Positions 43,599-53,292 of a stretch of DNA of 64,000 nucleotides are shown in pieces. The stretch spans positions 62,001-126,000 of the forward strand of contig JBDVKF010000080.1 of the NCBI GenBank assembly GCA_039960995.1, read 5' to 3'. The DNA is from JABSSA01 sp039960995. GTDB taxonomy: Bacteria > Pseudomonadota > Alphaproteobacteria > Rhodobacterales > Rhodobacteraceae. Position 1 is the stretch's first letter. The number at the start of each line of letters is the position of its first letter. The notes below the pieces were generated by a model. It made no database searches and had not been told where the DNA came from. It was given only the letters and a program-made list of their open reading frames with translations. The position numbers and the translations under genes are program-made.

Positions 43599-44986
43599 TC
43601 CAAAATCTCCTTCCAGCGAGCGACCTGCTCGCGAACCCGCGCAGGAGATGTCCCACCGTAGGATGTCCGCGAAGCCACCGAATTATCTACTCCGAGCACT
43701 TCGAAGATATCAGAATTGATACCGTCATGCACAGATTTCAGATCATCCAAGTTGAGATCAGGCAGATCACAGCCCTTAGACTCAGCCAACGCGACGATGC
43801 GGCCCGTTACGTGATGGGCATCTCTAAATGGCATACCAAGAACGCGAACAAGCCAGTCAGCCAAATCTGTCGCTGTCGAAAAACCGCTCCCTGCAGCTGC
43901 AGCTAAAGACTCGCGATTGGCGCTCATGTCACCAACCATGCCGTCCATTACAGCCATCGCCAGCATCCAGTTATCGGCCGCATCAAACACTTGTTCTTTG
44001 TCTTCCTGCATGTCTTTGGAATACGCCAGGGGCAGCCCCTTCATCACCATCATCAGCGCTGTATTTGCCCCAAATATCCGGCCGATTTTGGCACGGATCA
44101 GTTCCGCTGCATCTGGGTTTTTCTTTTGCGGCATGATCGACGATCCAGTCGAAAACCGGTCAGACAACGTGACAAATCGAAATTGTGCCGACGACCAGAT
44201 CACCAATTCTTCGGCCAAGCGGCTAAGATGCATGGCGTTGATCGACGCACAGGACAAAAAGTCCAACGCGAAATCCCGATCACTGACCGCGTCCAATGAA
44301 TTGGCCGCAGGGCGGTCAAACCCCAAAGCGTTTGCAGTCATATCGCGATCAATTGGAAAAGACGTGCCGGCCAACGCCGCCGCGCCCAACGGGTTTTCGT
44401 TCATCCGTTTACGTGCATCCCGAACACGGCTGATATCGCGACCAAACATTTCGACATACGCCATCATGTGATGTCCCCATGTGACTGGCTGGGCTGTCTG
44501 TAGATGCGTAAACCCAGGCATAACCCAATCCGCACCCGCTTCGGCCTGCGTCAGCAAAGCTTTTGTCAGCGCAATTAAACCGGCTTCGGCCGCGTCAAAT
44601 TGATCACGCACCCAAAGTTTGAAATCAGTCGCAACCTGATCGTTCCGGCTGCGTCCAGTGTGCAGGCGGCCTGCAGGTTCGCCGATCAGGTCCTTTAATC
44701 GCGCCTCTACATTCATGTGGATGTCTTCAAGCGCGGTCGAAAAGGTAAAATTGCCTGTTTCAATCTCTGACAAGACCGTGAGAAGCCCTTCACGTATCGC
44801 CTCTGCATCATTATCACTAATGATACCTGTTGCAGCTAACATGGCTGCATGGGCGCGTGAGCCTGCAATGTCTTGTGCGGCCATCCGCTGGTCAAACCCG
44901 ATGGACGCGTTGATCGCTTCCATGATTGCGTCGGGGCCAGCGGCAAAGCGGCCGCCCCACATGGTATTTGCAGACTTTTGGGACAT
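43595..44986 (-). CDS. argH: Argininosuccinate lyase
   Basis: Cleaves argininosuccinate to arginine and fumarate, the last arginine step. The 463-residue protein has the fumarase/aspartase superfamily signature GSSIMPQKKNPD (281-292, with the catalytic Ser), HTGRSRNDQVATD (109-121) and the His of TH (H161). It is divergent from the tlpA-like gene with only 23 bases between the starts, so each promoter must lie within the neighbour's coding region or overlap tightly. Confidence 0.98.
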   Translation of the reverse strand: MSQKSANTMWGGRFAAGPDAIMEAINASIGFDQRMAAQDIAGSRAHAAMLAATGIISDNDAEAIREGLLTVLSEIETGNFTFSTALEDIHMNVEARLKDLIGEPAGRLHTGRSRNDQVATDFKLWVRDQFDAAEAGLIALTKALLTQAEAGADWVMPGFTHLQTAQPVTWGHHMMAYVEMFGRDISRVRDARKRMNENPLGAAALAGTSFPIDRDMTANALGFDRPAANSLDAVSDRDFALDFLSCASINAMHLSRLAEELVIWSSAQFRFVTLSDRFSTGSSIMPQKKNPDAAELIRAKIGRIFGANTALMMVMKGLPLAYSKDMQEDKEQVFDAADNWMLAMAVMDGMVGDMSANRESLAAAAGSGFSTATDLADWLVRVLGMPFRDAHHVTGRIVALAESKGCDLPDLNLDDLKSVHDGINSDIFEVLGVDNSVASRTSYGGTSPARVREQVARWKEILE

Positions 44987-45009
44987 GTAGACACCTGTCA
45001 GGGATGCTG

Positions 45010-45573
45010 ATGAAACGTATTATTGCCGCTGTGCTGTATCTGGCCTTGAGCCTGACCGCAATTCCTCTTGCAGCTTCGGATCTGTCCGAAGCCGTCGCGC
45101 TGCGCGAAGGAGACATGAAAAAGTTGATCTTTCACGACACGCCAATGGCGGTGTCCAATGCAACCTACGATCTAGCCGATGATGCCGGTCCAGGAAGCTT
45201 GAGTGATTATGAAGGGCAATGGGTTCTGCTGAACTTCTGGGCGACATGGTGCGCACCTTGCCGCCACGAAATGCCAATGCTGTCAGAATTGCAGGCGGCG
45301 TTTGGAGGCCCTGACTTTCAGGTCGTTACGATTGCCACAGGTCGCAATTCCCCGACGGGTATCAGAAAGTTCTTTTCGGAAATCAACATCAACAATTTGC
45401 CCCGGCATCAGGACCCCAGACAAGCGCTTGCTGCTCAAATGGCCATATTTGGGTTGCCGATCACCGTTTTGATCAACCCAGAAGGAAAAGAAGTGGCGAG
45501 ACTGCGTGGCGACGCAGATTGGTCCAGCGACAGCGCGAAAGCAATTATCAAGTCGCTTTTACCATCCGGGTGA
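45010..45573 (+). CDS. TlpA-like periplasmic thiol-disulfide oxidoreductase
   Basis: A 187-residue thioredoxin-fold protein with a signal peptide (about 1-22). The active site is WCAPC (C81, C84) within FWATWCAPCRHEMP. FGLPITVLINPEG has the cis-Pro. Such proteins keep periplasmic thiols reduced, for example for cytochrome c or copper-protein assembly. The ATG at 45010 is preferred (AGGG 7 bases upstream); 45004 is also possible. It faces away from argH. Confidence 0.9.
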   Translation: MKRIIAAVLYLALSLTAIPLAASDLSEAVALREGDMKKLIFHDTPMAVSNATYDLADDAGPGSLSDYEGQWVLLNFWATWCAPCRHEMPMLSELQAAFGGPDFQVVTIATGRNSPTGIRKFFSEININNLPRHQDPRQALAAQMAIFGLPITVLINPEGKEVARLRGDADWSSDSAKAIIKSLLPSG

Positions 45574-45610
45574 TCCAAACGGATCATGAAAAACATCTGA
45601 AAAAGTGGTG

Positions 45611-45640
45611 CTATCCTTTCATTTAAAATTGAAAGGATAG
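45611..45640 (+). promoter_or_regulatory. Perfect hairpin masking a ribosome site
   Basis: CTATCCTTTC and GAAAGGATAG form a perfect 10-bp stem with a 10-base AT loop, followed by TTTT. The downstream arm contains the AAAGGA ribosome site of the next start (ATG 45645). It can act as terminator for the tlpA-like gene, as a translation block, or both. Confidence 0.6.
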
Positions 45641-45644
45641 TTTT

Positions 45645-46128
45645 ATGTCAGTTTTAGACGTCCAAAACGCACTTAAGAACAAGGGGTTTGATCCCGGACC
45701 AATTGACAGCGCGATGGGCCCAAAAACCCGCGCGACCATCAAAACATTTCAAGACGCAAATGGCTTGGTGAGGCCTATTCGTAGGGCACTGCATGTCAAC
45801 TGGCGTTCCGGATGAAGCATTGCCCGGCAATCCACTGGGTGCACGACAATGGACAAACTACGGTCGAATGGTGAAACCTCAACTTGGATCACTCCTCGTA
45901 TTCTGGCGCACAAGTCCAAGCAGTTGGAAAGGCCATGTCGGGTTTTATTGGGCCGAAGATGAAACACATTACCATTGCCTTGGTGGCAACCAGACCAACG
46001 CAGTCAATATCAAACGTATGGCCAAATCTCGACTGCTTGAAGCGCGCTGGCCCAACAGCTTGCCAGGGCAAGGTTTCGTTAGAAAAGCATCTGGGGAAGG
46101 TGTTTTGATCAGCGTGAGTGAGCAATAG
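45645..46128 (+). pseudogene. Broken TIGR02594-type peptidoglycan hydrolase
   Basis: The frame from 45645 reads a peptidoglycan-binding repeat (LDVQNALKNKGFDPGPIDSA, MGPKTRATIKTFQDANGLV) and then runs out at 45815. From about 45772 another frame reads the end of a NlpC/P60-like TIGR02594 domain (GLFVGHCMSTGVPDE, LPGNPLGARQWTNYG, GHVGFYWAEDETHYHCLGGN) to 46128. The middle of the protein, including the expected catalytic Cys segment just before FVGHC, is missing. The simplest history is a deletion with frame change near 45770. The surviving ends might still be translated separately, but not as an active enzyme. Confidence 0.8.
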
Positions 46129-46163
46129 CACGGCTGAGATGCCGTTCTAACCAGTGGACGGCA

Positions 46164-46832
46164 TCACAAAAACGCTCGGGCGATTGTGTTCGGACGGATG
46201 CGTTCGATTTCGGTCAGTATGTCTGAAACGGGCAATTCAAATTCCGTTTTCAAGGCTTGTTTGTAAGGCGACATATTCGTGCATTCCAACAGGATATGCT
46301 TGTGGCTTTGCACGCGAGATTTCCTAACCAGATCAACCATTTCGTCAGATGCGACATCGGTTTTCAATTCTGACTGCCCTGTCGAGATAACATGGCGCAG
46401 GTGCATTTGTGGACTCAACCCGCGGATTGCGCCTGCATATCGACGGTGGTCGCCAAGGTGGGATTCGTTCAGCGATTGCGCGTCGAACGTTAAGATCAAT
46501 AATTCTTGGGGAGCATAAACAGCGCTTAGCCGGTCCAAAGCAACAAGCGAAGAACTGATGAAAGGACGTGTCGTGCAAGACTGAAGGTGTTTTTGCCAAA
46601 ACGACAGAAACCCGCACGAGGTTACAATGACATCACCGCGTGCATTTTTCACGGCATCTTCGAAGGGTTGAATGTCGATATCATCAGGTCGGCTAGTGAC
46701 AATATTGCGGACCAACGCACCAGGAATGCGAATGATTTCGATCTCGTCATTGTATGTGTCCCGGCACGCGACGTCACCCGGCACGCGTGGAAATTGCGTA
46801 TCAAGCTGCAGAACTGAAACCGAAGGCCGCAT
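46164..46832 (-). CDS. Asp/Glu/hydantoin racemase-like protein
   Basis: A 222-residue protein with two Cys-containing catalytic segments typical of the cofactor-independent racemase fold: VTSCGFLSFWQ (about residues 70-80) and LLECTNMSPY (about 180-189). These two Cys usually act as the acid-base pair. Substrate unknown. It follows the TRAP permease gene by 6 bases and shares an operon with a DadA-type dehydrogenase, which suggests handling of an imported D- or L-amino acid. Confidence 0.75.
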   Translation of the reverse strand: MRPSVSVLQLDTQFPRVPGDVACRDTYNDEIEIIRIPGALVRNIVTSRPDDIDIQPFEDAVKNARGDVIVTSCGFLSFWQKHLQSCTTRPFISSSLVALDRLSAVYAPQELLILTFDAQSLNESHLGDHRRYAGAIRGLSPQMHLRHVISTGQSELKTDVASDEMVDLVRKSRVQSHKHILLECTNMSPYKQALKTEFELPVSDILTEIERIRPNTIARAFL

Positions 46833-46838
46833 TGAATT

Positions 46839-48146
46839 CTAGGGGCTTTGTCGAATGTTGTCAGGCAACCACGTGGCCAATTCCGGCCATACAACCAGGA
46901 TCACAACCATCACCAACATCAAACCGACCATAGGCAAGGCCGTTTTCGAAATATAACCGATTTCATGTCTGGTCATGCCCTGCAAAACAAACAGGTTGAA
47001 CCCAATTGGCGGGGTCACTTGCGCCATCTCAACAACGACAACGATGAAGATACCAAACCAAATCACGTCAATTCCAGCTTGGCGGATCATAGGTTCCACG
47101 ATGGCCATTGTCAGAACCACCGACGAAATCCCATCAAGGAACATACCCAGAATAATGTAAAACACCGTCAGGGCCGCAATCAGTGTGATTGGCGACAGGT
47201 TCATCCCGTCAATCCACGCCGCCAAAGCGCGTGGTAATCCAGTAAAGCCCATCGAAAGCGACAAGAACGCCGCCCCCATCAAAATCAACGCAATCATGGC
47301 CGATGTTCGCGTCGCACCCATCAGGCTTTCGAATAAGGCAGAAAATGACAGCGATCTTTGGAAGGCCGCCAATGTCAAAGATCCCAGAACACCAACTGCG
47401 GCGGCTTCAGTCGCCGTGGCCCAACCGAAATACATCGACCCAATGACTGCAAAGACAAGCAAAAGCACCGGGATCAAAAACCGACTTTCCATGAACATTT
47501 GTCCCAAGGACATCGACGGTTCAGGCGGAGGGCGCTGACCGGAGCGCACGAAATGCCACGCAATGATGTAGGACATGAACAATCCCGCCAGAACAAGTCC
47601 GGGAAGAATACCTGCCATAAACAGCTTGATGATGCTTTCGTTGATAGACACTCCATAAACAATCAACGTCAGCGACGGCGGGATCATTAATCCCAAGGTT
47701 GCCGCACCCGCCAATGTTCCGACGATCATATATTCTGGATAGCCGCGTTTGCGCAGCTCCGGTATCGACATCTTGCCCACGGTTGTCAGAGTTGCGGCGG
47801 ACGATCCAGACACCGCCGCGAAAATGGTACACCCCGCGATGTTCGTGTGCAGCAATCCCCCCGGTAGGAATCGCATCCACGGGGCCAATCCGCGAAACAT
47901 ATCTTGGGATAATCGGGTTCGATATAATATTTCACCCATCCAGATGAACAATGGCAAAGCCGTCAAAGTCCAGCTGCTTGCTCCGGTCCAGATTGTGGTG
48001 ATCATTGCATCGCCTGCAGGGCGCGTTGTAAACAACTCCATCCCGACCCAAGCCACGCCCATAAGCGCCAGACCAATCCAAATCGATGACCCTAACAGCG
48101 TGAACAGAACCAAAAGAAAGATCAGCGTGGCATAAAGTTCGGTCAT
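46839..48146 (-). CDS. TRAP transporter large permease (DctM type)
   Basis: A 435-residue membrane protein of about twelve helices, the sodium-coupled channel of a TRAP importer. GSSAATLTTVGKMSIPELRKRGY and LAGAATLGLMIPPSL are the family signatures (each given in part), with GQVTPPIG-like VTPPIGFNLFV near the end. The ATG at 48146 overlaps the small-subunit stop (ATGA) and has GGAGGC upstream; a longer frame to 48359 is a shadow. Confidence 0.93.
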   Translation of the reverse strand: MTELYATLIFLLVLFTLLGSSIWIGLALMGVAWVGMELFTTRPAGDAMITTIWTGASSWTLTALPLFIWMGEILYRTRLSQDMFRGLAPWMRFLPGGLLHTNIAGCTIFAAVSGSSAATLTTVGKMSIPELRKRGYPEYMIVGTLAGAATLGLMIPPSLTLIVYGVSINESIIKLFMAGILPGLVLAGLFMSYIIAWHFVRSGQRPPPEPSMSLGQMFMESRFLIPVLLLVFAVIGSMYFGWATATEAAAVGVLGSLTLAAFQRSLSFSALFESLMGATRTSAMIALILMGAAFLSLSMGFTGLPRALAAWIDGMNLSPITLIAALTVFYIILGMFLDGISSVVLTMAIVEPMIRQAGIDVIWFGIFIVVVVEMAQVTPPIGFNLFVLQGMTRHEIGYISKTALPMVGLMLVMVVILVVWPELATWLPDNIRQSP

Positions 48147-48856
48147 TCGACTGCCTCCGCCTGAATGGGGTTTCGCCCGGTGATTACCAGCCGACACAGC
48201 GTATCCCACAACGCAATAGCAAGAAGCACCGTCCCGATGGACATCGCAATCTGTGGCACCCAAATAGGTGTATAAATCAGCTCGCTCGTGCTTTCTGCCA
48301 TGGCCTGTCCCCATTCGGAAACAGGACGCGCAGGAAGGCTGAGAAAGGTCACAACCCATTCCGGGATTTGATCTTGGCCCTGTGTTCGATCATTCAGTAA
48401 TTTTGAAAAACCATTGGTTTTGATCGCATAACGCGCAAAATACGTGGCAATCACTGCCCCACTGAAGACCGCAAAAATATCAAGCCAACGGTTCAGGAAC
48501 CGATTGGCATTCAAAAGTATCGACACGCGGATATGGCTGCCCCGCATCAATGCGTGACACAGCGCAAAGAATGACGTGGCCGCCATCGCATAACCGGCAA
48601 ATTCGGTCGTGCCGGGCAAGGCAAATCCAGTCCACCGTGCAATCATCTGTGCTACAATAAGACTGAGGATCATCAGCATAAAGAATGCCGAAATGATCCC
48701 ACTTGTCAGATATACGCCATCCAAAAACCGCCAGATCGGGCGTAAAGGCCCTTCCAGACGTGGCCCGCCGATAAAGCAAAGCAAAGCCAAACAGGTCGGT
48801 AAAACAAATAACCAGACCCATAAAGGCATGCCCAAAAACGGCGCCCAGTCACGCAT
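48143..48856 (-). CDS. TRAP transporter small permease (DctQ type)
   Basis: A 237-residue protein with four to five membrane helices that partners the large permease. FALPGTTEFAGYAMAATSFFA and HALMRGSHIRVSILLN are typical DctQ segments. It has an extra N-terminal helix (about 11-30), so it is longer than the shortest DctQ proteins. AGGG precedes the ATG. Middle gene of dctP-dctQ-dctM. Confidence 0.88.
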   Translation of the reverse strand: MRDWAPFLGMPLWVWLFVLPTCLALLCFIGGPRLEGPLRPIWRFLDGVYLTSGIISAFFMLMILSLIVAQMIARWTGFALPGTTEFAGYAMAATSFFALCHALMRGSHIRVSILLNANRFLNRWLDIFAVFSGAVIATYFARYAIKTNGFSKLLNDRTQGQDQIPEWVVTFLSLPARPVSEWGQAMAESTSELIYTPIWVPQIAMSIGTVLLAIALWDTLCRLVITGRNPIQAEAVE

Positions 48857-48917
48857 GTCACATTCCCTGTGGAAAAGGCGCGGCTTGGCGCAATGACCAA
48901 ACCGCGCGGTTCAACGC

Positions 48918-49904
48918 TTATTTGGCGTTGTAAGCATCAAGAATGGCTTGACCATCAGCACCAGCTGAGGCAATCCAATCTGCTGTCATCTTGTCACCTA
49001 TTTTTTCAAGCTCCGCCAAGAAATCCGGGCCTGCGTCTTCTACTGACATGCCGTTCTTGGACAGTTCGTCAAAATAAAAGTTAGACAAATCAGCAGATTT
49101 AGCGGCGCAGCTTGCAGATGTTTCGTCTGCCGCTTTTTGGATGCCGGCTTGAACATCACCGTCAAGTGCATCCCATGCTTGCTTGTTCACCATCACGTAG
49201 TTGCGCGGCAACCATGCGTTGACTTTGTAATAGTGGCTTAGATGTTCCCAAACCTTACGATCATATCCGGTCGCACCCGACGAAATAAATGCGCTTGCCA
49301 CGCCCGTGGCCAAAGCTTGGCTCAGCTCAGCGGCTTCGATTTGAACCGGTATCATGCCCAATTCTTCCGCAAATGTTGCAGTTGCCGAATTATACGAGCG
49401 GAATTTAACGCCTTGTGTGTCTGCGGATGACCCTACTTCTTTGTTGAAATAGAACCCCTGCCCCGGCCATGGGCATGTATAAAGTGCAACAAGGTTCAGG
49501 TCTGACAGCTGCGCGTTCACCTTTTCACGTGCGGCTTCCCACAGCTTGGCGTTGTCTTCATAGCTTGTCGCGATGAAAGGGAGGTTGTCCCACCCCAACA
49601 ATGGCGCTTCGTTGGCATGTGCCGACATGAAACGCTCACCAATGGGTACTTGGCCTGTTTGGATGGCGCGTTTGATATCGCCCCCACCGAACAGTGACCC
49701 ACCCGGATGCACAGTGATATCGATGGCGCCGTTTGTATATTCGCGTACGCGGTCGGCAAACATAACACCCTGTTCGGAATGGAAATTTGTCGCAGCATAT
49801 GCCATCGGCATATCCCAAGCCTGTGCATGACCATCTGCAAACGCGGAATTTGCCAGCAACGCACCGACAGCAGTACCCAATGCCAATTTTGTAATTCTAT
49901 TCAT
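48918..49904 (-). CDS. TRAP transporter substrate-binding protein (DctP type)
   Basis: A 328-residue periplasmic binding protein with a signal peptide (1-23, ending SAFA). GVKFRSYNSATATFAEELGM contains the Arg that normally pairs with a substrate carboxylate in TRAP proteins, so an organic acid or amino acid ligand is expected. The ligand cannot be named. Placed between dadA and the permease genes on one strand. Confidence 0.92.
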   Translation of the reverse strand: MNRITKLALGTAVGALLANSAFADGHAQAWDMPMAYAATNFHSEQGVMFADRVREYTNGAIDITVHPGGSLFGGGDIKRAIQTGQVPIGERFMSAHANEAPLLGWDNLPFIATSYEDNAKLWEAAREKVNAQLSDLNLVALYTCPWPGQGFYFNKEVGSSADTQGVKFRSYNSATATFAEELGMIPVQIEAAELSQALATGVASAFISSGATGYDRKVWEHLSHYYKVNAWLPRNYVMVNKQAWDALDGDVQAGIQKAADETSASCAAKSADLSNFYFDELSKNGMSVEDAGPDFLAELEKIGDKMTADWIASAGADGQAILDAYNAK

Positions 49905-49921
49905 ATCGTCCTCCCAGACGT

Positions 49922-51169
49922 TTATTGCCCACGCGACGCGTGTTTGTTGGGATCAAATGGGCCCAAATCTGCGTTTGGTGTTTTGCCCGCGATTAAGTCA
50001 GCGATGATCCGACCCGTTTTAGGCCCACCTGTCAAGCCGACATGCTGATGTCCAAAGGCTTGGAATGTCGTTCCGCCATCATCTGCTGCTCCAATAAGCG
50101 GCAAGCTGTCTGCGGGTGCAGGTCTGTGACCCATCCACTCCGTTACATCGTCATAGCTGACGTCCGGCATCAACTTCTGAACCTGACGCTTCAACATATC
50201 AAATGGCGCTTTGCTGGGGCCATTGTCCAACCCACCGAATTCAACAATACCGGCAGCGCGAATGCGACCATCCATAGGCGTCACAACGAATTTCCCGGAT
50301 GCAACCATCATTGGTGATTTTGGGCTTTGGGATGGGTTTATCAATTCAATATGATATCCCCGCTCGCTTTCGAACGGGACTTTTATACCCATCTTATGCG
50401 CGATATCCTTGGACCAGGGCCCAAGCGCAAAAATGATATGATCCGCCCGCAAAACGCCATTCGACGTGTGCACGCCGGTAACAGATCGATCAACGACATC
50501 AATGTCGGTAATTTCGTCGATCAGTAATGTGCCACCTTGTTCCACGAAATGATCCACCAAAGCCCTTACATATGCGCCCGGGTCCGAAATGCGCCCATGT
50601 TCATGACAACGCACGACGGTTTCAAACGCATCACCAAAGATCGGATCAAAACTTGCGTATTCGTGGCCCGGGATCACGCTGTATTTGACACCAACAGCGT
50701 CCCGTTTTGACCAACCATATCGATCTGCATCAAAGGCCGCGCGCGTGTTGTAGCCAAAACAATAGTCATCATGATGAATGAACGCCGCTGCAGGCGTGTC
50801 TTTGGCAAGCGCTTCATGTTGATCAACGCTGTCGCCCAGCAGATAGTACATGGACCGGGCATAGTGATCGACATGCGCATCGGTTGCATAGGACAGGTAC
50901 TTTCGCAGAAAGGGGAACAAACGCGGCAGGTAAGACCACCGCAAGAACAATGCCCCATCGCGATCAATCAACATGCGGGGTGCATTTCGCAAAATCCCTG
51001 GAACAGTCACTGGTACAACCGCCCCAGCTGCCAATACGCCCGCATTGCCGTGGCTTGTTCCGCTTGCCGGTCCAGTGCGGTCAATGATTGTGACGTCATG
51101 CCCGGCGCGCTGTAACCAGATGGCACAAGACACACCAACAATGCCTGCACCTGCAACAAGGATTTGCAT
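49922..51169 (-). CDS. D-amino-acid dehydrogenase-like FAD oxidoreductase
   Basis: A 415-residue DAO-family flavoprotein. The FAD loop is LVAGAGIVGVSCAIWLQRAG (3-22) ending at IID, and the C-terminal FQAFGHQHVGLTGGPKTGRII holds the second FAD motif. It resembles DadA, which deaminates D-amino acids and passes electrons to the respiratory chain, though other amines are possible. It leads the unit dadA-dctP-dctQ-dctM-racemase, which fits uptake and breakdown of an amino acid. GGGG precedes the ATG. Confidence 0.88.
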   Translation of the reverse strand: MQILVAGAGIVGVSCAIWLQRAGHDVTIIDRTGPASGTSHGNAGVLAAGAVVPVTVPGILRNAPRMLIDRDGALFLRWSYLPRLFPFLRKYLSYATDAHVDHYARSMYYLLGDSVDQHEALAKDTPAAAFIHHDDYCFGYNTRAAFDADRYGWSKRDAVGVKYSVIPGHEYASFDPIFGDAFETVVRCHEHGRISDPGAYVRALVDHFVEQGGTLLIDEITDIDVVDRSVTGVHTSNGVLRADHIIFALGPWSKDIAHKMGIKVPFESERGYHIELINPSQSPKSPMMVASGKFVVTPMDGRIRAAGIVEFGGLDNGPSKAPFDMLKRQVQKLMPDVSYDDVTEWMGHRPAPADSLPLIGAADDGGTTFQAFGHQHVGLTGGPKTGRIIADLIAGKTPNADLGPFDPNKHASRGQ

Positions 51170-51376
51170 GATCTGCCCCTTTTACGTCGTGCATTCCGGA
51201 TAACCGCAACACGTGCACGTGGATGCGCATAAAGCAAAATCATAATCGGAAATCTAAGGCAGACGCCAGAACCGAAATCCGTGCCGACTGGACAAACAGG
51301 TCAAATCGATAGAGTAGATTGCCCGAAATCGCTACATTTAACCTTGATCAACGTCGCTCCGATTGTGATCCGGTAG

Positions 51377-51757
51377 TTAAGCGGCAGATCGTTTCTTGCT
51401 TATGAAAATGAGCGCCAAGGCAATCGCAGCCGGAACAGTTTGCACCACAAAAATACTGGGTGACACGGTTGCTGCGCCAAATATGCCAGCCACGGCCACA
51501 AACAACAAAAACATGGTGGCGACGTTTGCACGCCAGTTTTTGTCGCTGATCAAAAGAGACCAAATCAGCCCAACCGCCAAAAACGCATTATACAACCCTT
51601 GGTTCGCCGCCATCGCCGTCGTTTGTGCAAATAAATCAGCAGGGAACGAAGCGAATACCTTTGGCCCCCGCGATTCCCAAGCAAACATTTCGAACCATGC
51701 TATATAGGCATGCAGCAATGCAATTATGGAAATCAGAACGGTGATGATTTTGTTCAT
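51377..51757 (-). CDS. DUF1304 membrane protein
   Basis: A 126-residue protein with four membrane helices. LISIIALLHAYIAWFEMFAW and AMAANQGLYNAFLAVGLIWSL are the DUF1304 pattern (conserved E and NQG). The function is unknown. The ATG at 51757 gives a clean N-terminal helix; a 20-residue extension is unlikely. GGGACAGTCCC, a small palindrome, sits directly before the ATG. Confidence 0.85.
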   Translation of the reverse strand: MNKIITVLISIIALLHAYIAWFEMFAWESRGPKVFASFPADLFAQTTAMAANQGLYNAFLAVGLIWSLLISDKNWRANVATMFLLFVAVAGIFGAATVSPSIFVVQTVPAAIALALIFISKKRSAA

Positions 51758-52031
51758 GGGACTGTCCCAGCATTGTGCGTTGGTTGAATGTACCACCTTC
51801 CTATCAGGTACCCACACAAGAGAGCAAACCCGTCAATTGTTCGGTCGGCCCTTACTGAACAAATTGCTGAAACGGTGATGCCCAACTGCGTCACCACGCA
51901 ACCTCAGAACCGTTGTTTACTTGGGACCTAACTGAGACAGAAGCGGTTTACTGGTTGATGTCATCCTCTAGAAACTTGGCATCACGGTTTCCAGAGTGCT
52001 AAACCCCAAAAAAATCAAGGCTTAAGCGCTC

Positions 52032-53264
52032 ATGTCCCTATTACAAATCGCATCCCTCCTGATCGTCCTTGCGGGCGCTTTTGGTGCTATCAATTATTTG
52101 TTCCTAAAATTCCCACCCTCGATAGGTATTCTGGTTGTCGCGTTATTTGCGTCCCTTGGCGTCATGTTGGTTGACTTCTTCGCCCCGGGTTTGGGCGTCG
52201 CGACAGCAGTTGGTGGGACGGTCGCTAGCATTGATTTCTCAAATGCACTGCTTGAAGGCATGCTTGGGCTCTTGCTGTTCGCGGGTGCCCTTCATGTCAA
52301 ACTGTCGGATTTGAAACGCGAATGGCCTGTCGTTGCCGTTATGGCGACACTTGGTGTTTGTCTGTCTCTGGTGATTGTCGGCGTTGGGTTCTCTTGGCTC
52401 ACTGGAATGCCGTTGCTGATCTCGCTGGTCTTTGGCGCATTGATTTCACCAACTGACCCGGTCGCCGTTTTGGGCATTTTGCGCGAAACGAATTTGCCCA
52501 AGACATTGGAAACGCAGATTGCAGGGGAAAGTCTGTTCAACGACGGCGTCGGTTATGTGATCTTCCTTGTGTTGGTCGGGCTCGCGTTCCCTCATGGCGA
52601 CAGCCATGGGTCCGGCTTATTAGGCGCTTTGGAATTATTCTTGATAGAGGCCGTTGGCGGTGCACTTTTGGGCATCTCTTTGGGGTGGCTTGTTTTTCGT
52701 GTGATGCGCAGGATCGACGACTATTCCCTCGAAGTTTTAATCACGCTCGGACTTGCCTTTGGTGGATATGAATTGGCAGTCTTTTTGGGTGTTTCTGCGC
52801 CTATCATGGCCGTCTGCGCGGGTCTGTTGATTGGTGATGTGGGGTCACGGCATGGGATGTCGGAAGAAACGCGGCTTTATGTCAACGCATTTTGGAAACT
52901 CGTGGACGAAATTCTGAACGCGGTTCTCTTCTTGATGATCGGTTTCGAGGTTTTCGCAATCACATTAGACTTGCACAACTTCCAAGCCGCTGCCGCCGCG
53001 ATCGTTTTGGCCCTATTGGGTCGTCTGGCCGCCGTTGCGATTCCGGTCCTGATGCTTCGCCCATTCCGAAGCTTTGCAAATGGTGTTGTCCCGATCATGA
53101 CATGGGGCGGCTTGAAAGGTGGCATCTCAGTCGCTTTGGCGCTGTCGCTACCCGACACTGAATGGAAACCTTTGATTTTGACCGCGACATATGTCGTCGT
53201 TGTCTTTTCAATCATCATACAAGGTCTGTCAGTCGGTCGACTGGCACAACGCTTCAGCGCCTAA
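52032..53264 (+). CDS. Sodium/proton antiporter, CPA1 family
   Basis: A 410-residue membrane protein with about twelve helices. ALISPTDPVAVLGIL (about 136-150) and AGESLFNDGVGYV (with the ion-binding Asn-Asp pair, about 162-174) are the CPA1 core. It exchanges sodium (or potassium) for protons across the inner membrane, useful for pH and salt balance in sea water. No C-terminal cytosolic domain, so it is a compact NhaP-like protein. Ribosome site weak (AAGG well upstream). Confidence 0.92.
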   Translation: MSLLQIASLLIVLAGAFGAINYLFLKFPPSIGILVVALFASLGVMLVDFFAPGLGVATAVGGTVASIDFSNALLEGMLGLLLFAGALHVKLSDLKREWPVVAVMATLGVCLSLVIVGVGFSWLTGMPLLISLVFGALISPTDPVAVLGILRETNLPKTLETQIAGESLFNDGVGYVIFLVLVGLAFPHGDSHGSGLLGALELFLIEAVGGALLGISLGWLVFRVMRRIDDYSLEVLITLGLAFGGYELAVFLGVSAPIMAVCAGLLIGDVGSRHGMSEETRLYVNAFWKLVDEILNAVLFLMIGFEVFAITLDLHNFQAAAAAIVLALLGRLAAVAIPVLMLRPFRSFANGVVPIMTWGGLKGGISVALALSLPDTEWKPLILTATYVVVVFSIIIQGLSVGRLAQRFSA

Positions 53265-53292
53265 GTGCAATCATAAACTGTTAAAAAGACTA

